A stretch of 64,000 nucleotides of DNA from contig NC_031500.1 in assembly GCF_000237925.1 (NCBI RefSeq), positions 14,347,753-14,411,752 of the forward strand, in the 5' to 3' direction. The translations under genes were made by a program, and so were the position numbers. The DNA comes from Schistosoma mansoni. Its lineage: Eukaryota > Platyhelminthes > Trematoda > Strigeidida > Schistosomatidae. Shown piece after piece: positions 12,926 through 22,655 of this stretch. Every line of letters begins with the position of its first letter. The first letter of the stretch is position 1. The notes below the pieces were generated by a model. That model made no database searches. It had not been told where the DNA came from and saw only the letters and a program-made list of their open reading frames with translations.

Positions 12926-13240
12926 TTATGAAGAAAGTAAAAGAAGGTTGCAGCAGGATCGCCACTGGCTTCTATTCTGAGCCATATCTGATAACGTCTC
13001 TAGCCACTGTGTTGCACCATCTCTCGGACCCCAGCCAGGGAGTCGTGAAGGACCAACAGAAGCTAGCCCTTTGCAGCTCTCTTTCATGCCACGACACCAT
13101 GTCATACACTGACCTCCTCTCCGCTTTTTCCAACCAGTCCCAGGGTCGGCAAATAGTGCACGACGTGGAAGTCTCTGGGACGACATTCGTAAAACATGTC
13201 CAAGCCACCGAAGTCGGTGTTTCAAGATGGTGACACCAAT
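12926..13240 (-). pseudogene. RTE reverse transcriptase C-terminal domain
   Basis: The frame contains LRWLGHVLRMS, RRGGQ, RLPGW and QWLETLSDMAQNR, the hallmark C-terminal block of schistosome RTE polymerase proteins. The same block recurs at 17301-17635 and 19497-19800. Upstream it should be joined to the palm and thumb domains, but sequence homologous to the NYRGISLLS motif lies only a few bases away at about 13250-13300. About 1 kb of reverse transcriptase including the FADD motif is therefore missing. Confidence 0.8.
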
Positions 13241-13355
13241 TGAATTATCGTCTCGCCAATAGTTTGAACGCAATCGAAAGTAGACTTATCCCCCGATAGT
13301 TATTGCAGGAACAACGTGAACCCTTTTTAAAGATAGGGACGACTATCGACTCACT

Positions 13356-14996
13356 TCATGATGTTGGAACACTTTCTTCTTCCCAAACCTTTCCAAACAA
13401 CACAGTCAATTCCTTAGTCAGAAGGTCACCACCATCTTTAAAAAGAGCCGGAGGTAAGTCATCTGGGCCAGGTGATTTGTAACGTCTCAAGAGTTGGAGT
13501 TCCTTGCGGACTCCCGCCTCGTTTGGTGGATCAGTCGTCACCGGCCATGGGGGGCAGGACAAGCTGGTTGATGTTGCCGGAGCAGCAGGCCAGTTGAACT
13601 GCCCTTCGAAGAATTCCGCCCATCGTCCAAGACGTCGAGAGGTGTTAGTGATTGGCATCCCGTCATCCTCGTAGATTGTTTCACTCACACCAGACTTCTT
13701 GCTGCCAGTGGCTCGGATGAGTTGGAAGAGCTTCCGGCAGTTACCAGATGCAGCTGCTGCTCCCATCTCATTAGCACGCTCCGACCACCAGGCTTCCCGG
13801 TCCTTACGCAAGCTTTGCCCGATTTCATTACGTAACAGCCTTCGTTTGTGGTCAAACTCACGGTCACCCGGAGTAGACCGACGGGCTTCCATCAGTTGTA
13901 AGGAGCCAGAAGAAACCCAGTGCTTGTAAGCGGGACGTTTCGCGAAGCCGCAAGCGGCTTTACTCGCCATTTTCATGGCGTCGTGAAGAAGCAACCAATG
14001 CTCATCTATACTTTTCGGTGGGGTGGTAGCTAGCCTAGAGGCTAGCTCCGCTCGATACTTACTTGCAACAGAAGTTGCAGCCAGTTTACTAACATCAATC
14101 CGTTGGTGGCGGTCAATCCTTCGGCCACTGAAAAGTAAGGTGAGATTCGCGCAGACCAGGGCATGATCAGACTCCAGATAGGTACTCCAAAAGGAGCGGC
14201 AGTCTTGTACACAACCACGCCAGCGGTAGCTGATCGCGATGTGATCAATCTGAGTCCAGGCTTGGGATGCAGAGGGAGGACGCCAGGTGGCACACCGGCG
14301 ATGACTGTGCCGGAAGTTAGTGCTGGCCAGAAACAGGTTGTGGTCTGTGCACAGTTGCAGCAAACGGTCCCCGTTATCTGTCCTGCGACCGACAAGTCCC
14401 CATCGGCCACCTAAACGACTCTCTTCTGTGCCTAGACGCCCGACCTGTGCATTCAAGTCTCCGGCTAGTACTACAATATCTGTCGAACGAGCTTTCTGGA
14501 GAAGAACTGTTAACTGATGGTAAAACTCATCCTTGATTGCATCCGGGCTGCAATCTGTCGGGGCATAGGAGGAGATAACGAAAAGACACCGTTTCTCACG
14601 CCGATTTCTTCTCACTTTGATGGAACTTTCTAATCTAACAGCACATAACCGACTGTTAATGGGGATCCAATCGATTAGTGCTGCCTCAGCCCTAGCGCTT
14701 AGTGCGACACCAACGCCAGCAAGACCAGACGAAGATGCCACAGGGTCCCCGGATAAGCGCACGTGGAACAGGCTTTTCGAGGCGACAGATGGAGAGCGGA
14801 TTTGTAGTACTTCACTAGAGTCTTGAATACGGGTCTCGGATAGACAGCAAACATCAACATTAAGACTTTCTAAAGACATAGCCAGCCCCATCTGTTGTCC
14901 GATCTGCATTAGTGTGCGAACGTTGAAGGAAGCCAGCTTGAACGGCGTACGTGGTTTCAGAAAGACTGCTTCAGTATTCATAATCGGTGGAAGCAT
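13356..14996 (-). CDS. RTE apurinic/apyrimidinic-like endonuclease ORF (truncated polyprotein)
   Basis: This is the longest open frame of the window, 546 residues. The N-terminal half is an APE-type endonuclease that nicks target DNA for target-primed reverse transcription. It shows FNVRTL (Asn25), LSETR (Glu54), SYAPTD near residue 145, GDLNAQVG near 178, a TQIDHIAIS block near 250 and ESDHALV near 275. A linker follows, then the start of the reverse transcriptase (LRRYKSPGPDDLPPALFKDG) near the C-terminus. It ends in a stop just before the VPIFKKG motif, and the catalytic palm is deleted. The good preservation of the endonuclease suggests a fairly recent insertion. The start codon is the first Met of the frame; true initiation may differ. 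Confidence 0.8.
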   Translation of the reverse strand: MLPPIMNTEAVFLKPRTPFKLASFNVRTLMQIGQQMGLAMSLESLNVDVCCLSETRIQDSSEVLQIRSPSVASKSLFHVRLSGDPVASSSGLAGVGVALSARAEAALIDWIPINSRLCAVRLESSIKVRRNRREKRCLFVISSYAPTDCSPDAIKDEFYHQLTVLLQKARSTDIVVLAGDLNAQVGRLGTEESRLGGRWGLVGRRTDNGDRLLQLCTDHNLFLASTNFRHSHRRCATWRPPSASQAWTQIDHIAISYRWRGCVQDCRSFWSTYLESDHALVCANLTLLFSGRRIDRHQRIDVSKLAATSVASKYRAELASRLATTPPKSIDEHWLLLHDAMKMASKAACGFAKRPAYKHWVSSGSLQLMEARRSTPGDREFDHKRRLLRNEIGQSLRKDREAWWSERANEMGAAAASGNCRKLFQLIRATGSKKSGVSETIYEDDGMPITNTSRRLGRWAEFFEGQFNWPAAPATSTSLSCPPWPVTTDPPNEAGVRKELQLLRRYKSPGPDDLPPALFKDGGDLLTKELTVLFGKVWEEESVPTS

Positions 14997-15109
14997 TCAC
15001 TTTCAACCAGACAGTGACTGGAGATCGTTTAGATAGGACAGATTTTCCACCATGGGCGAGCTGCTGCATAAGTTGAAAAGTAAGGTTACACAAATTGGGG
15101 ATAAAAGGG

Positions 15110-15160
15110 GGTGAGTTAGCGATATGGTAAATAATAATAATAATAATAATGTAAATTGTC
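15110..15160. repeat. (AAT)n run inside the RTE leader
   Basis: About nine AAT units separate the endonuclease ORF from the conserved leader. AAT runs are also seen at the 3' ends of related copies, so this may mark a junction of two insertions. Confidence 0.7.
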
Positions 15161-15206
15161 TTGCTTCTAGTATGAGCAGGAATAGTATCATCAATAAAAT
15201 TCATCA

Positions 15207-15665
15207 TTTCATTTATTTGTGAGTGGGCTGTGATACTGCCCGGGTGCCCAAACCGAAGCAGGTGGTTTTCTTAGGGGGCCACACCCCGAGCCTTTGACCA
15301 AAAGGTCTGATCCACAAGGCAGTGGAGCATCGTGAGGAGATGCAGTCCCATGGTAGCCGTTGACCAATGGCAGGTTCGTCCGCCATTTGTTCCATCAGGA
15401 TACTGGAGCCCATGTGCACCATTGGTTTGGAATCAGGGTTTTCCAACTCCCTTAGGTGGACCCTCCGTGTCCACCAACCCGGTTGAAATGCCGGACATTC
15501 GCTTTTCGTCCTCTCACTTTCGTAAACAACACCCCCGCCACGAGAAGGCAGTGAGTAGGACTTCCCTGGCAGAGGCTATATATTCGCTGGCCATGTGAGA
15601 GCATTTCGAGAGGGAGAGTAGACTCTCCCCACTCTCGGCCGTACCAGGGCATTTGGGGGCAAGTG
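15207..15665 (-). mobile_element. RTE 5' leader
   Basis: About 460 bases that align end to end with the 5' part of the short derivatives at 21635, 29065, 37010 and 55280. The 5' hairpin is present at 15614-15636 (eight pairs with one wobble). The segment lies in the correct order and orientation upstream of the endonuclease ORF, so it is most simply that element's leader. An independent insertion cannot be excluded because of the AAT run between them. Confidence 0.65.
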
Positions 15666-15689
15666 GAAAGGCGTACAAAGAATGTAAAA

Positions 15690-16165
15690 CTCCACTTAAA
15701 CAAACGTCATCAGGGAGGTGCTTTGACGAATTCACATTACAAACTCTTCCCTTCAGAATTTCAGGTTAGGACTTGCCTCATAATGCCGTTTAATGATTTC
15801 CGTAATGTATGCCTTATCCACCTCCATTATCTAATTTTCTCTTCAGTTGGAAGTTGTTCTCTCACACAGTAGGTTGTTGCTGATAGTATCCGACCAACGA
15901 ACGCTGAGTATCTTGCGTAGGCAATTGTTTATAAATACTCATTCTTTACTCCAAGTTCCAGCTGTGCTGTAGAACTGTCTTGACGTTCGTATTGAAGACT
16001 CTGACTTTGATGTTGGCTGACAGTTGTTTTAAATTCCATATATTCTTCAACTGTAAGGATGCTTTCCTTGCTTTTCCAATCCTTGTCTTTACATCTGCAT
16101 CAGGTCTTCCCTGTTTATCAATAGTTGTCTAGTATCCCATACCTAGTCTCAGTAGTTCCACAAAA
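15690..16165 (-). pseudogene. RTE family B polymerase C-terminal fragment, decayed
   Basis: On the minus strand the broken frames correspond to the segment better preserved at 18600-19165 ([47 protein letters not shown]). Here it has multiple stops and frameshifts. The family differs from the RTE copy just downstream. Confidence 0.55.
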
Positions 16166-16169
16166 CGCG

Positions 16170-16935
16170 AGCGATGCTTCGAGGACACATCATCAGAAAC
16201 CTTCAGTACACTCACATCTTTTACTTCCATAGATCATGTTTTACTGTCATTAAGTACAACCAAGAGGACTGCTAAGCAACATACATGCCCTTTGGCTAAC
16301 AGACAAACATCATGTCTATACCACAAGTGACCCAAGTTGGGGAACGACAACCAAAGTTTCTGAATCCTTGCCGAAGTTTCGTCTAATACCAACCCTCTGG
16401 CGTTGATGAGATTTCCAAGATAAGTGAATTGGTCAACAAACTCAACAACTTCATTCTCTATCACTTGTTTAAGCGTTGGTGAAGACCAGTCTTCAAGTAA
16501 CATTCTGCATTTAAAGAGAGAGAAACCTACCTAAAACATGTTATCATCGTTGTTCTTAGCATTTAAAAGACTATGCATTCTGTCAAAGTCTTCACATAAT
16601 AAGACTATGTCATTTTTTTTTACTTTAAGTCGATAAACAAACCCCATGATGGGATTTTGACACCTAAAAAGTCAACTTTAGAGATGCTATTGTCAGCCCA
16701 AAATCGATGACAAAGTTTAGTAAAAATGGAGATAGTATGTAGTCCGGCAAACGCCAAATGAGATTAGCGGTTTGCCATAAGCTCTGACTTGACCAATAGT
16801 CTCTCTCAAAGTAGTGAGTTTTCACAATGTTTATGTGTTCTTTTAATACGCCTTTCAACGACAAACATTTATTCAGAACTTCGTCAACATGTCTAAATGC
16901 TCCCTTAAGCTCAAGAAATGCCACCATAATCATAC
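16170..16935 (-). pseudogene. RTE family A reverse-transcriptase palm fragment, decayed
   Basis: Minus-strand frames show the palm in order: VAFLELKGAFRHVDEVL (motif A, the usual Asp replaced by Glu), LSPFLLNFVID (motif B), NDIVLLCEDFD (motif C, where the usual YADD has become KKND), and FTYLGNLINARG (thumb). Catalytic residues are lost and the frame is split by stops. It is an old relic of the family whose C-terminus lies at 17301 and 19255. Confidence 0.65.
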
Positions 16936-17300
16936 ATATGTAAGCAGTGTTCCAAAACTTGATGAATAGTGAATATCTAACCTACACATCAACTTCCAGG
17001 CCTGAAACTAACCTGGTTTCCCCGGGTTCACGAGCCCTATATAAGCATTGTATGATTGTTGAGGCTGATACTTCAGATACTGTGTTAGTCAAAATGATTC
17101 CTCTGTTGTTATTGCAGGTAGACTTTTACCTTACAAACTAGGAAAATCATTCATTGAGATCAGTCAGATAGGATTACATCCGGTTCTTAGATTTTATCTA
17201 ATATCTCATTCATCCTTATCGCTAAAGCTAGATCACCATCCTCAGACATCTCTTAGGTTAAGCCATCAGGATCTGCTGTTCTATTTCTTATCTTTACTAA
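16936..17300. other. Non-coding spacer between RTE relics
   Basis: No gene is recognised. The sequence up to 17300 may contain further decayed RTE material. Confidence 0.35.
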
Positions 17301-17865
17301 GTAAGGATAGCAAATCGATTGATGAAGTAGCGAAACATCATCAGTTGAGATGGCTAGAACACGTGTTACGTATGTCCAACCACCGACCGCCCCGACGTGC
17401 GATGTTTTATGGTGTACGAGCAGGTTGGAAGAAAGCTAGGGGCGGCCAGACCAAAACGTGGCATAAATCCATGAAGTCACTGGCAATTGGACTGACAAAT
17501 GTTGGTAGGTGTAGACTACCTGGTTGGGATTGGCGAGATGATAGCAATCGATGGTTAGAGACCTTGAATGACATGGCTCAAAATCGTTTGCAATGGCGAA
17601 GGTGCATCCACTCCTTGTGTTCTACCAAATTCTAACCTTTTGAATTCTTCATGTCCCTATCCTTTTTCTCTTTCCAAATTTATTTCACTGTATTATACTC
17701 CTTCAATAACATCTTCAAACCCTTATCTTTCACATAATACTTATACTCTTACTACTTCTACCACTATGGGATTTGAATCGACAACTTCATCTCTGTACTA
17801 ATGTGGTATGGCAACTCGAACTGATGTACGTACGTACGAATTTCTACGTTGTGACTGACTGATTT
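17301..17865 (+). mobile_element. RTE family A 3' end, right-pointing arm of an inverted pair
   Basis: The plus-strand frame 17345-17635 carries HVLRMSNHRPPRRAM, RRGGQ-like ARGGQTKTWHKSMKSL, RCRLPGWDWRDD and LNDMAQNRLQWRRC, ending with a stop at 17635, followed by the 3' untranslated region with GTACGTACGTAC. It is nearly identical, in reverse complement, to 19262-19802; the frames after the stop translate identically in both. It is 5' truncated at about 17301, as usual for target-primed insertion. Confidence 0.75.
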
Positions 17866-18599
17866 CTTATCTTAGATTATAGCTTTTTCGGCCTCTTTAT
17901 GAGTTATGAAAGTTGTCTCAATCTGATATTAAGGTTGATTGGGAATAGAGAATAAATAAACAGTACCTAAACAGCAGCTAAAATGCTCTCCTCACCTATT
18001 TGATCTAGAATAAGAGTAACTAGTAGTTCTATCCCTTTCCAAGATAGTCTCACACTTGTTGTTTCTGTACTTCTTCCCCTGATCAAGAGGCAGAGTTGTA
18101 TGGTGTTACTTATCGTCTCTGACTTTCCATCTCTTTTCCTTTCGTCGCTCACTACCGCTCACAATCATCGCCTAAAGTTCTTGTTATTTTCTGTTTGCGT
18201 TGTTGCTCTTCGTCGTCCTTCGAACCTGTTTCGATGAGTTTCCGAGCTCCCACCAATCCACTAGGATACCACATTTGACCTCACCTTCTGGTTATTATCT
18301 AAGGGATCTCCTTGCTGCCCACATTCAATGAAGTGCATAGAAATGCGTCTTCTCGTTAGGGTATGATCCCGTGTGTTAAAGTTGTGAGAGCATTTATCAC
18401 TTCCCAGTTGCTAACACCGTAGAAAGATACTTCTTATTAAGAGGCCTAAAGAAAAAGCTGGATTAAGGTCAGTCTTAGCTACCTGGGAGCGTGATCTCAA
18501 AGCCCAAGGGACTGGTCACACGATCTTTTTATGTGTTAGCTCCGTACTTCAAAAGGTACTACCACAAGAAACGGAAATTCGTGGGGCAAGATATTTACG
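17866..18599. other. Non-coding spacer inside the inverted repeat loop
   Basis: There is no gene. Part of 18400-18600 is probably 3' untranslated sequence of the RTE family B fragment that follows on the minus strand. Confidence 0.35.
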
Positions 18600-19165
18600 C
18601 TTGTTAACCCTTATGGGGGAGCATAGGCCATTCACCAGCATTCTCTATCCAGCTCTGTCCTGGGCAATCCTTTCTAATCGCTATTCGTCCTTTTTATGTC
18701 TGCTTCCAGTTCTCGGCGCAGTATGTTCTCTAGCCTTCCTCTTTTTCGTCTCTCTTCAGGATTCCAGGTTAGCGCTTGCCTCATGACCCAGTTTGATGAT
18801 TTCTTCAATGGGTGTCCTATCCACTTCCAACGTCTTTTCCTAATTTCTTCCTCAGCTAAAAGTTGGTTTGTTCTCTCCCACAGTAGGCTGTTGCTGACGG
18901 TATCTGGCCAACGGACATTAAGTATCTTGCGTAAACGATTGTTGATAAATACTTGTACATTTTTGATGATGGTTTTGATAGTTTTCCATTTTCCAAATCC
19001 GTATGGTTGAGCTGTCTTAATGTTCGTATTGAAGATATGATATATGTACGGTTGGGTTTTTCTAACCCCTTCCGTTGTAAGAAGCCGGCGTTGCTGTGGG
19101 TTCTGGTTGTTTGATGCAAATGCCTTAATTCTGTCACACTTCTGCACGGTCAGCTGCATAACGTC
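18600..19165 (-). pseudogene. RTE family B polymerase C-terminal fragment
   Basis: The minus-strand frame 18674-19159 contains [52 protein letters not shown] and [16 protein letters not shown]. This is the C-terminal region of the second RTE family of the window (also seen at 54377-55012, endonuclease part). It continues with stops to about 18600. It is 5' truncated and lies between the arms of the 17301/19802 inverted repeat. Confidence 0.7.
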
Positions 19166-19254
19166 GGACCGCTAGCTTGTTGCTCTTAGTCTTACCGTTT
19201 TCCAAATAATCTTTCTGTCGTCGTAGTAGTAATATTAGTAGTCAGTCAGTTACA

Positions 19255-19987
19255 ACGTAGAACTTCGTACGTACGTACATCAGTTCGAGTTGCCATACCA
19301 CATTAGTACAGAGATGAAGTTGTCGATTCAAATCCCATAGTGGTAGAAGTAGTAAGAGTATAAGTATTATGTGAAAGATAAGGGTTTGAAGATGTTATTG
19401 AAGGAGTATAATACAGTGAAATAAATTTGGAAAGAGAAAAAGGATAGGGACATGAAGAATTCAAAAGGTTAGAATTTGGTAGAACACAAGGAGTGGATGC
19501 ACCTTCGCCATTGCAAACGATTTTGAGCCATGTCATTCAAGGTCTCTAACCATCGATTGCTATCATCTCGCCAATCCCAACCAGGTAGTCTACACCTACC
19601 AACATTTGTCAGTCCAATTGCCAGTGACTTCATGGATTTATGCCACGTTTTGGTCTGGCCGCCCCTAGCTTTCTTCCAACCTACTCCTACACTATAAAAT
19701 ATTGCACGTCGGGGCGGTCGGTGGTTGGACATACGTAACACGTGTCCTAGCCATCTCAACTGATGATGTTTCGCTACTTCATCAATCGATTTGCCATCCT
19801 TACCTAGTACCCATTCCCTAACATCTGCATTACTTACCCGGTGGTCCCAGGATATACGAGCAATCTTTCGAAGACATCTATGATCGAACACTAGTAGCCT
19901 ACGAATATCCTCTACTCTTATGGGCCATGTAGTAGTACCTAAAGTGTTCCAGCCAATATAGCTCAACTGGAACATTACTATATGCAA
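19255..19987 (-). mobile_element. RTE family A 3' end, left-pointing arm of an inverted pair
   Basis: The 172-residue minus-strand frame 19469-19987 starts in the thumb region (RVEDIRRLLVFDHRCLRKIA) and runs through WLGHVLRMSNHRPP and the C-terminal block to a stop at 19469. The 3' untranslated part follows to about 19255 with the same GTACGTACGTAC motif. About 540 bases are nearly identical to 17301-17860 in opposite orientation. Confidence 0.75.
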
Positions 19988-20356
19988 GCCTGATCGCTAA
20001 GTTAAGGAAGTAGCTACGGTTGGAAAACAATAACAAGGTGGAGTACATGGATATGGCTTACAACCCTCTTTGAACCAAGAAGAAAGACGAGTGGCTTCAG
20101 ATACAAAGTTGAGTTTAAGAAGATTGATTTTATGATCAAGTGGTTTTCATAGACCTCATAAGCAGAATAATTACAAGTTAGTATCACTGCTTTGATGACA
20201 AGAGTCAAACGGTTACATTATACTACTGGAGTGGTAAAGTACGCATAATTACAGAAACAAGTACTTAAACTGTAAAATGTGGTAACTTATTTTCTATTAA
20301 CTATCTTTTTGCTTAAGTACCAAATAAGTTTAATGATAATCGTTTATTCATTTTAG

Positions 20357-20852
20357 TTAAGTAGTCATTCAATTTATTCTCGTGGACGAAAACGCTTTTT
20401 TTATCAACCTCGTCTTATAATGGTTACGAAGCAACGTTTAAAACTTGATTCGAAAGTAAGTTTCTCATTGATCTATCACAACGAATTATGTAAGCTGTTT
20501 CTAGCTAAAATAAAAGAAGATCGTAAGAAAATTTTTAGTATGGTGGAGAAATTAGCGGGACACTCCGTTTTATTCAAACAGCATGCCAAAGAATTTTCCA
20601 ATACAGCAAAACATCTTATCTCTGTTATGAAATCTACAGATGATCATAAAGTTTATCTAAACTCCATAGCGGAAACAGAACTCATTGTTTTCTCGTTGAA
20701 TGTCATGCTAAAATCATCTGGAGCTCGTCATATTTTAGTTGAAAAGGAATTGTTTGCCTCATTGAATGAATTAGATCAATCACTTAATAGTATTTCACCT
20801 CCATTTAATGATACAACTTTGAGAGAGCTGTCTATCCAGTACCGAAATAAAG
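20357..20852 (+). CDS. Penultimate exon of the unknown gene
   Basis: The frame is open from the acceptor, so this may be an internal exon; alternatively the first Met at 20420 starts the protein and the 63 bases before it are 5' untranslated. The donor is AAG|GTATGC. Confidence 0.7.
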
Positions 20853-22557
20853 GTATGCTATGTTTAAATATCATATTTAATCTAATCACTTGAAGTAAGG
20901 CAGTTAAAAGAGTTGACAACTTTACCTACCTTATAAATCTCATCAGCCTTGACGCCCTGGTGTCTAAGGAAATCTCCGCTAAGATCTGGAATCCTCATTC
21001 AGCCTTTGTGATATTTCCCATCCTATGGCTTAGGCTGGAAAACCGTCCACATTTCAAGTAAAAATATACCGTGGATCCGAATACTAAGTGGATTAGAAAT
21101 TAATTGGTGAGAAACTAACACAATATTAATTTATAAAATCATTGACTGTTCGTCTGAACCTTGTTGGTGTGTAAAAGCTACCACGAAGTTTAAGTTTCTA
21201 TCTATTTAATATTGTATTGGAACCCCACTCTTTGTGTAACCGGAATATAGAATTGTGCTAAGCATATAGTATTGAATAAAGCTATTATTATTGTTACTAC
21301 TATTACCATTATCAGTGTTATTATTATTATTTTTGCCACTACTATCATCAATATTTTTTCATCATTGCTAATATTACTATCATTATCATTACTACTATTG
21401 TTGTTACTACTAGTGTCACCATTACTATTCTTTATTGTCATTATTATTATTGCTTCACCATTATTATTATTATTACTATTGTTTTTATTATTGCTTCTAC
21501 TACTACTACTATCATTACTATTATTGTTAGCACTATTATCATCATTGCTACCATTATTATAGTTTTTATTACTACTGCTATTATTATTATTATTATTAAT
21601 CCACATACGACATTTGTGTACTTTGATTTCATATGCCCTGGTACGGCCGAGAGTGGGGAGAGTCCACTCTCCCTCTCGAAATACTCTCACATGGCAACGC
21701 GTATATAGCCTCTGCCAGGAAAGTCCTACTCACTACCTTCTCTTGGCGGAGGTGTTGTTTACGAAAGTGAGAGGACGAAAAACGAATGTCCGGCGCTTTA
21801 ACCGGGTTGGTGGACACGGAAAGTTCACCTAGGGGAGTTGGAAAACGCTGATTCCCAATCAATGGTGCATATGGTCTGGCTCCAGTATCCTGAGGGAACA
21901 ATTGGCGTATGAATCAATTGTTGGTGACCGGCTACCATGGGACTGCATCTCCTCACGATGCTCCACTGCCTTGTGGACCAGACCTTAAGGTCAAAGGCTC
22001 CGGGTGGGCCCCCTAATAAAACCACCTGCTTCGGTTTGGGCGTGTGGACAGTATCACAGTCCTCACATGAATCAAATGAGATTTGTGTGGCGCATATATA
22101 TCTGGTGCCCCTTGTACCAATATTTGTGTTTAAATAATAATAATGATAATAATAATATCTCGGTGTACTGTTATCATTGTTTCTGTCATCTCTATCAAAA
22201 AATTCCAGTTACTTTCTTGTACTTCTGTAAAAATTTAGAAGTGGAAAGTTGTATAATAAATAAAATTTGTCTTGTTTTCTTATATCTCCTTTTTTAACAG
22301 ATCAGCATAATTCAAGTGAACAGGACCCGGGTCCAGTGAGAATTTCATACGACAATAATGATACTGAATCAATTGTAACTAATCCAAATGTGGAAGATTG
22401 TCAAACACTATCTTATGATAATAACAATAATGATGTAACCATGAAATCTGTCATTAAAGCTGATTGCAACTCCTCTACTAAACAGTCAAAACCCAAATCT
22501 TTAAAACGTATGAAAAAGTCTAGTAGTAGTGATGAGGAGTGCTTGACTTGTAAATAA
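20357..22557 (+). CDS. Unknown protein gene, last two exons (250 codons visible)
   Basis: Exon 20357-20852 begins after a TTTTAG acceptor and ends at a GTATGC donor with one base of a split codon. Exon 22301-22557 begins after a strong pyrimidine tract ending in TTTTTTAACAG, supplies the two remaining bases (an Asp codon) and ends in TAA. The joined frame is open for 250 residues, or 229 from the first Met at 20420. The first exon encodes an alpha-helical, Lys/Leu-rich domain (KIKEDRKKIFSMVEKL, LNELDQSLNSI). The second is acidic, Asn-rich and ends in a basic Ser-rich tail (KSLKRMKKSSSSDEE). AATAAA at 22650-22655 is a likely poly(A) signal. I do not recognise the family. The intron holds the RTE-derived short element at 21635-22165. 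Confidence 0.7.
21285..21600. repeat. Imperfect (ATT/ACT/ATC)n trinucleotide tract
   Basis: About 300 bases built from three-base units such as ATT, ACT and ATC. It yields spurious long frames rich in Asn or Ser on one strand and Leu/Ile on the other. It lies immediately upstream of the RTE-derived element and may be an expanded insertion-site or tail repeat. Confidence 0.85.
21635..22165 (+). mobile_element. Short non-autonomous RTE derivative (leader fused to 3' tail)
   Basis: It starts with GCCCTGGTACGGCCGAGAG, carries the conserved hairpin at 21649-21671, continues through the whole leader and then jumps, at the sequence TTTGTGTGGCGCATAT, to the last 70 or so bases of the RTE 3' end. It finishes with an AATAAT run. 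There is no coding capacity. It must rely on RTE machinery supplied by other copies. Confidence 0.8.
22301..22557 (+). CDS. Terminal exon of the unknown gene
   Basis: A strong acceptor precedes it. It encodes an Asn/Asp/Ser-rich C-terminus with a basic end, stop at 22555-22557. The phase matches the upstream exon. Confidence 0.7.
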
Positions 22558-22649
22558 ATCGATTTTTACATGATCATCTTTTTTGTTTTTAGTATCTTAT
22601 ACTATGTGTTTCGACTGTGATCAGTAGTGTTTTCTATATTGAATACCTT

Positions 22650-22655
22650 AATAAA
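22650..22655 (+). terminator. Poly(A) signal AATAAA of the unknown gene
   Basis: Canonical hexamer about 95 bases after the stop codon, in the expected orientation. Confidence 0.55.

Larger units (their letters stand above)
12772..15665 (-). mobile_element. RTE-clade non-LTR retrotransposon with deleted RT core
   Basis: Read on the minus strand, the order is: a 5' leader (15665 to about 15207), a spacer with an (ATT)n run, an endonuclease ORF (14996-13356), a truncated reverse-transcriptase start, a deletion junction near 13240-13250, the C-terminal domain (to 12926), and a 3' untranslated tail ending in GTACCAATATATATGTG plus an ATA/AAT run at 12772. The leader and tail are exactly the two parts found fused in the short elements at 21635, 29065, 37010 and 55280. 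The total of about 2.9 kb is shorter than an intact RTE element because the palm domain is gone, so it cannot mobilise itself. Confidence 0.8.
20853..22300. other. Intron of the unknown gene
   Basis: 1448 bases, phase 1. It contains an ATT/ATC-rich imperfect repeat and a short RTE-derived element, both in its 3' half. Confidence 0.65.

Noticed and set aside
13699-14826. Several plus-strand frames of 65-83 codons
   Set aside because: They are antisense shadows of the RTE endonuclease ORF.
21202-21690. 162-codon minus-strand frame rich in Asn and Ser, with a hydrophobic frame opposite
   Set aside because: Both are translations of the trinucleotide repeat tract and run into the RTE-derived element; no splice signals.
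21635-21740. HDV-like ribozyme at the 5' end of the RTE leader
   Set aside because: RTE elements can carry such ribozymes, but the conserved hairpin has only a 7-base loop and I could not build the nested pseudoknot.
34-22557. Joining the 34-314 exon directly to the unknown gene at 20362
   Set aside because: It works in frame only through a secondary AAG acceptor and a 20-kb intron; not strong enough to annotate as one gene.
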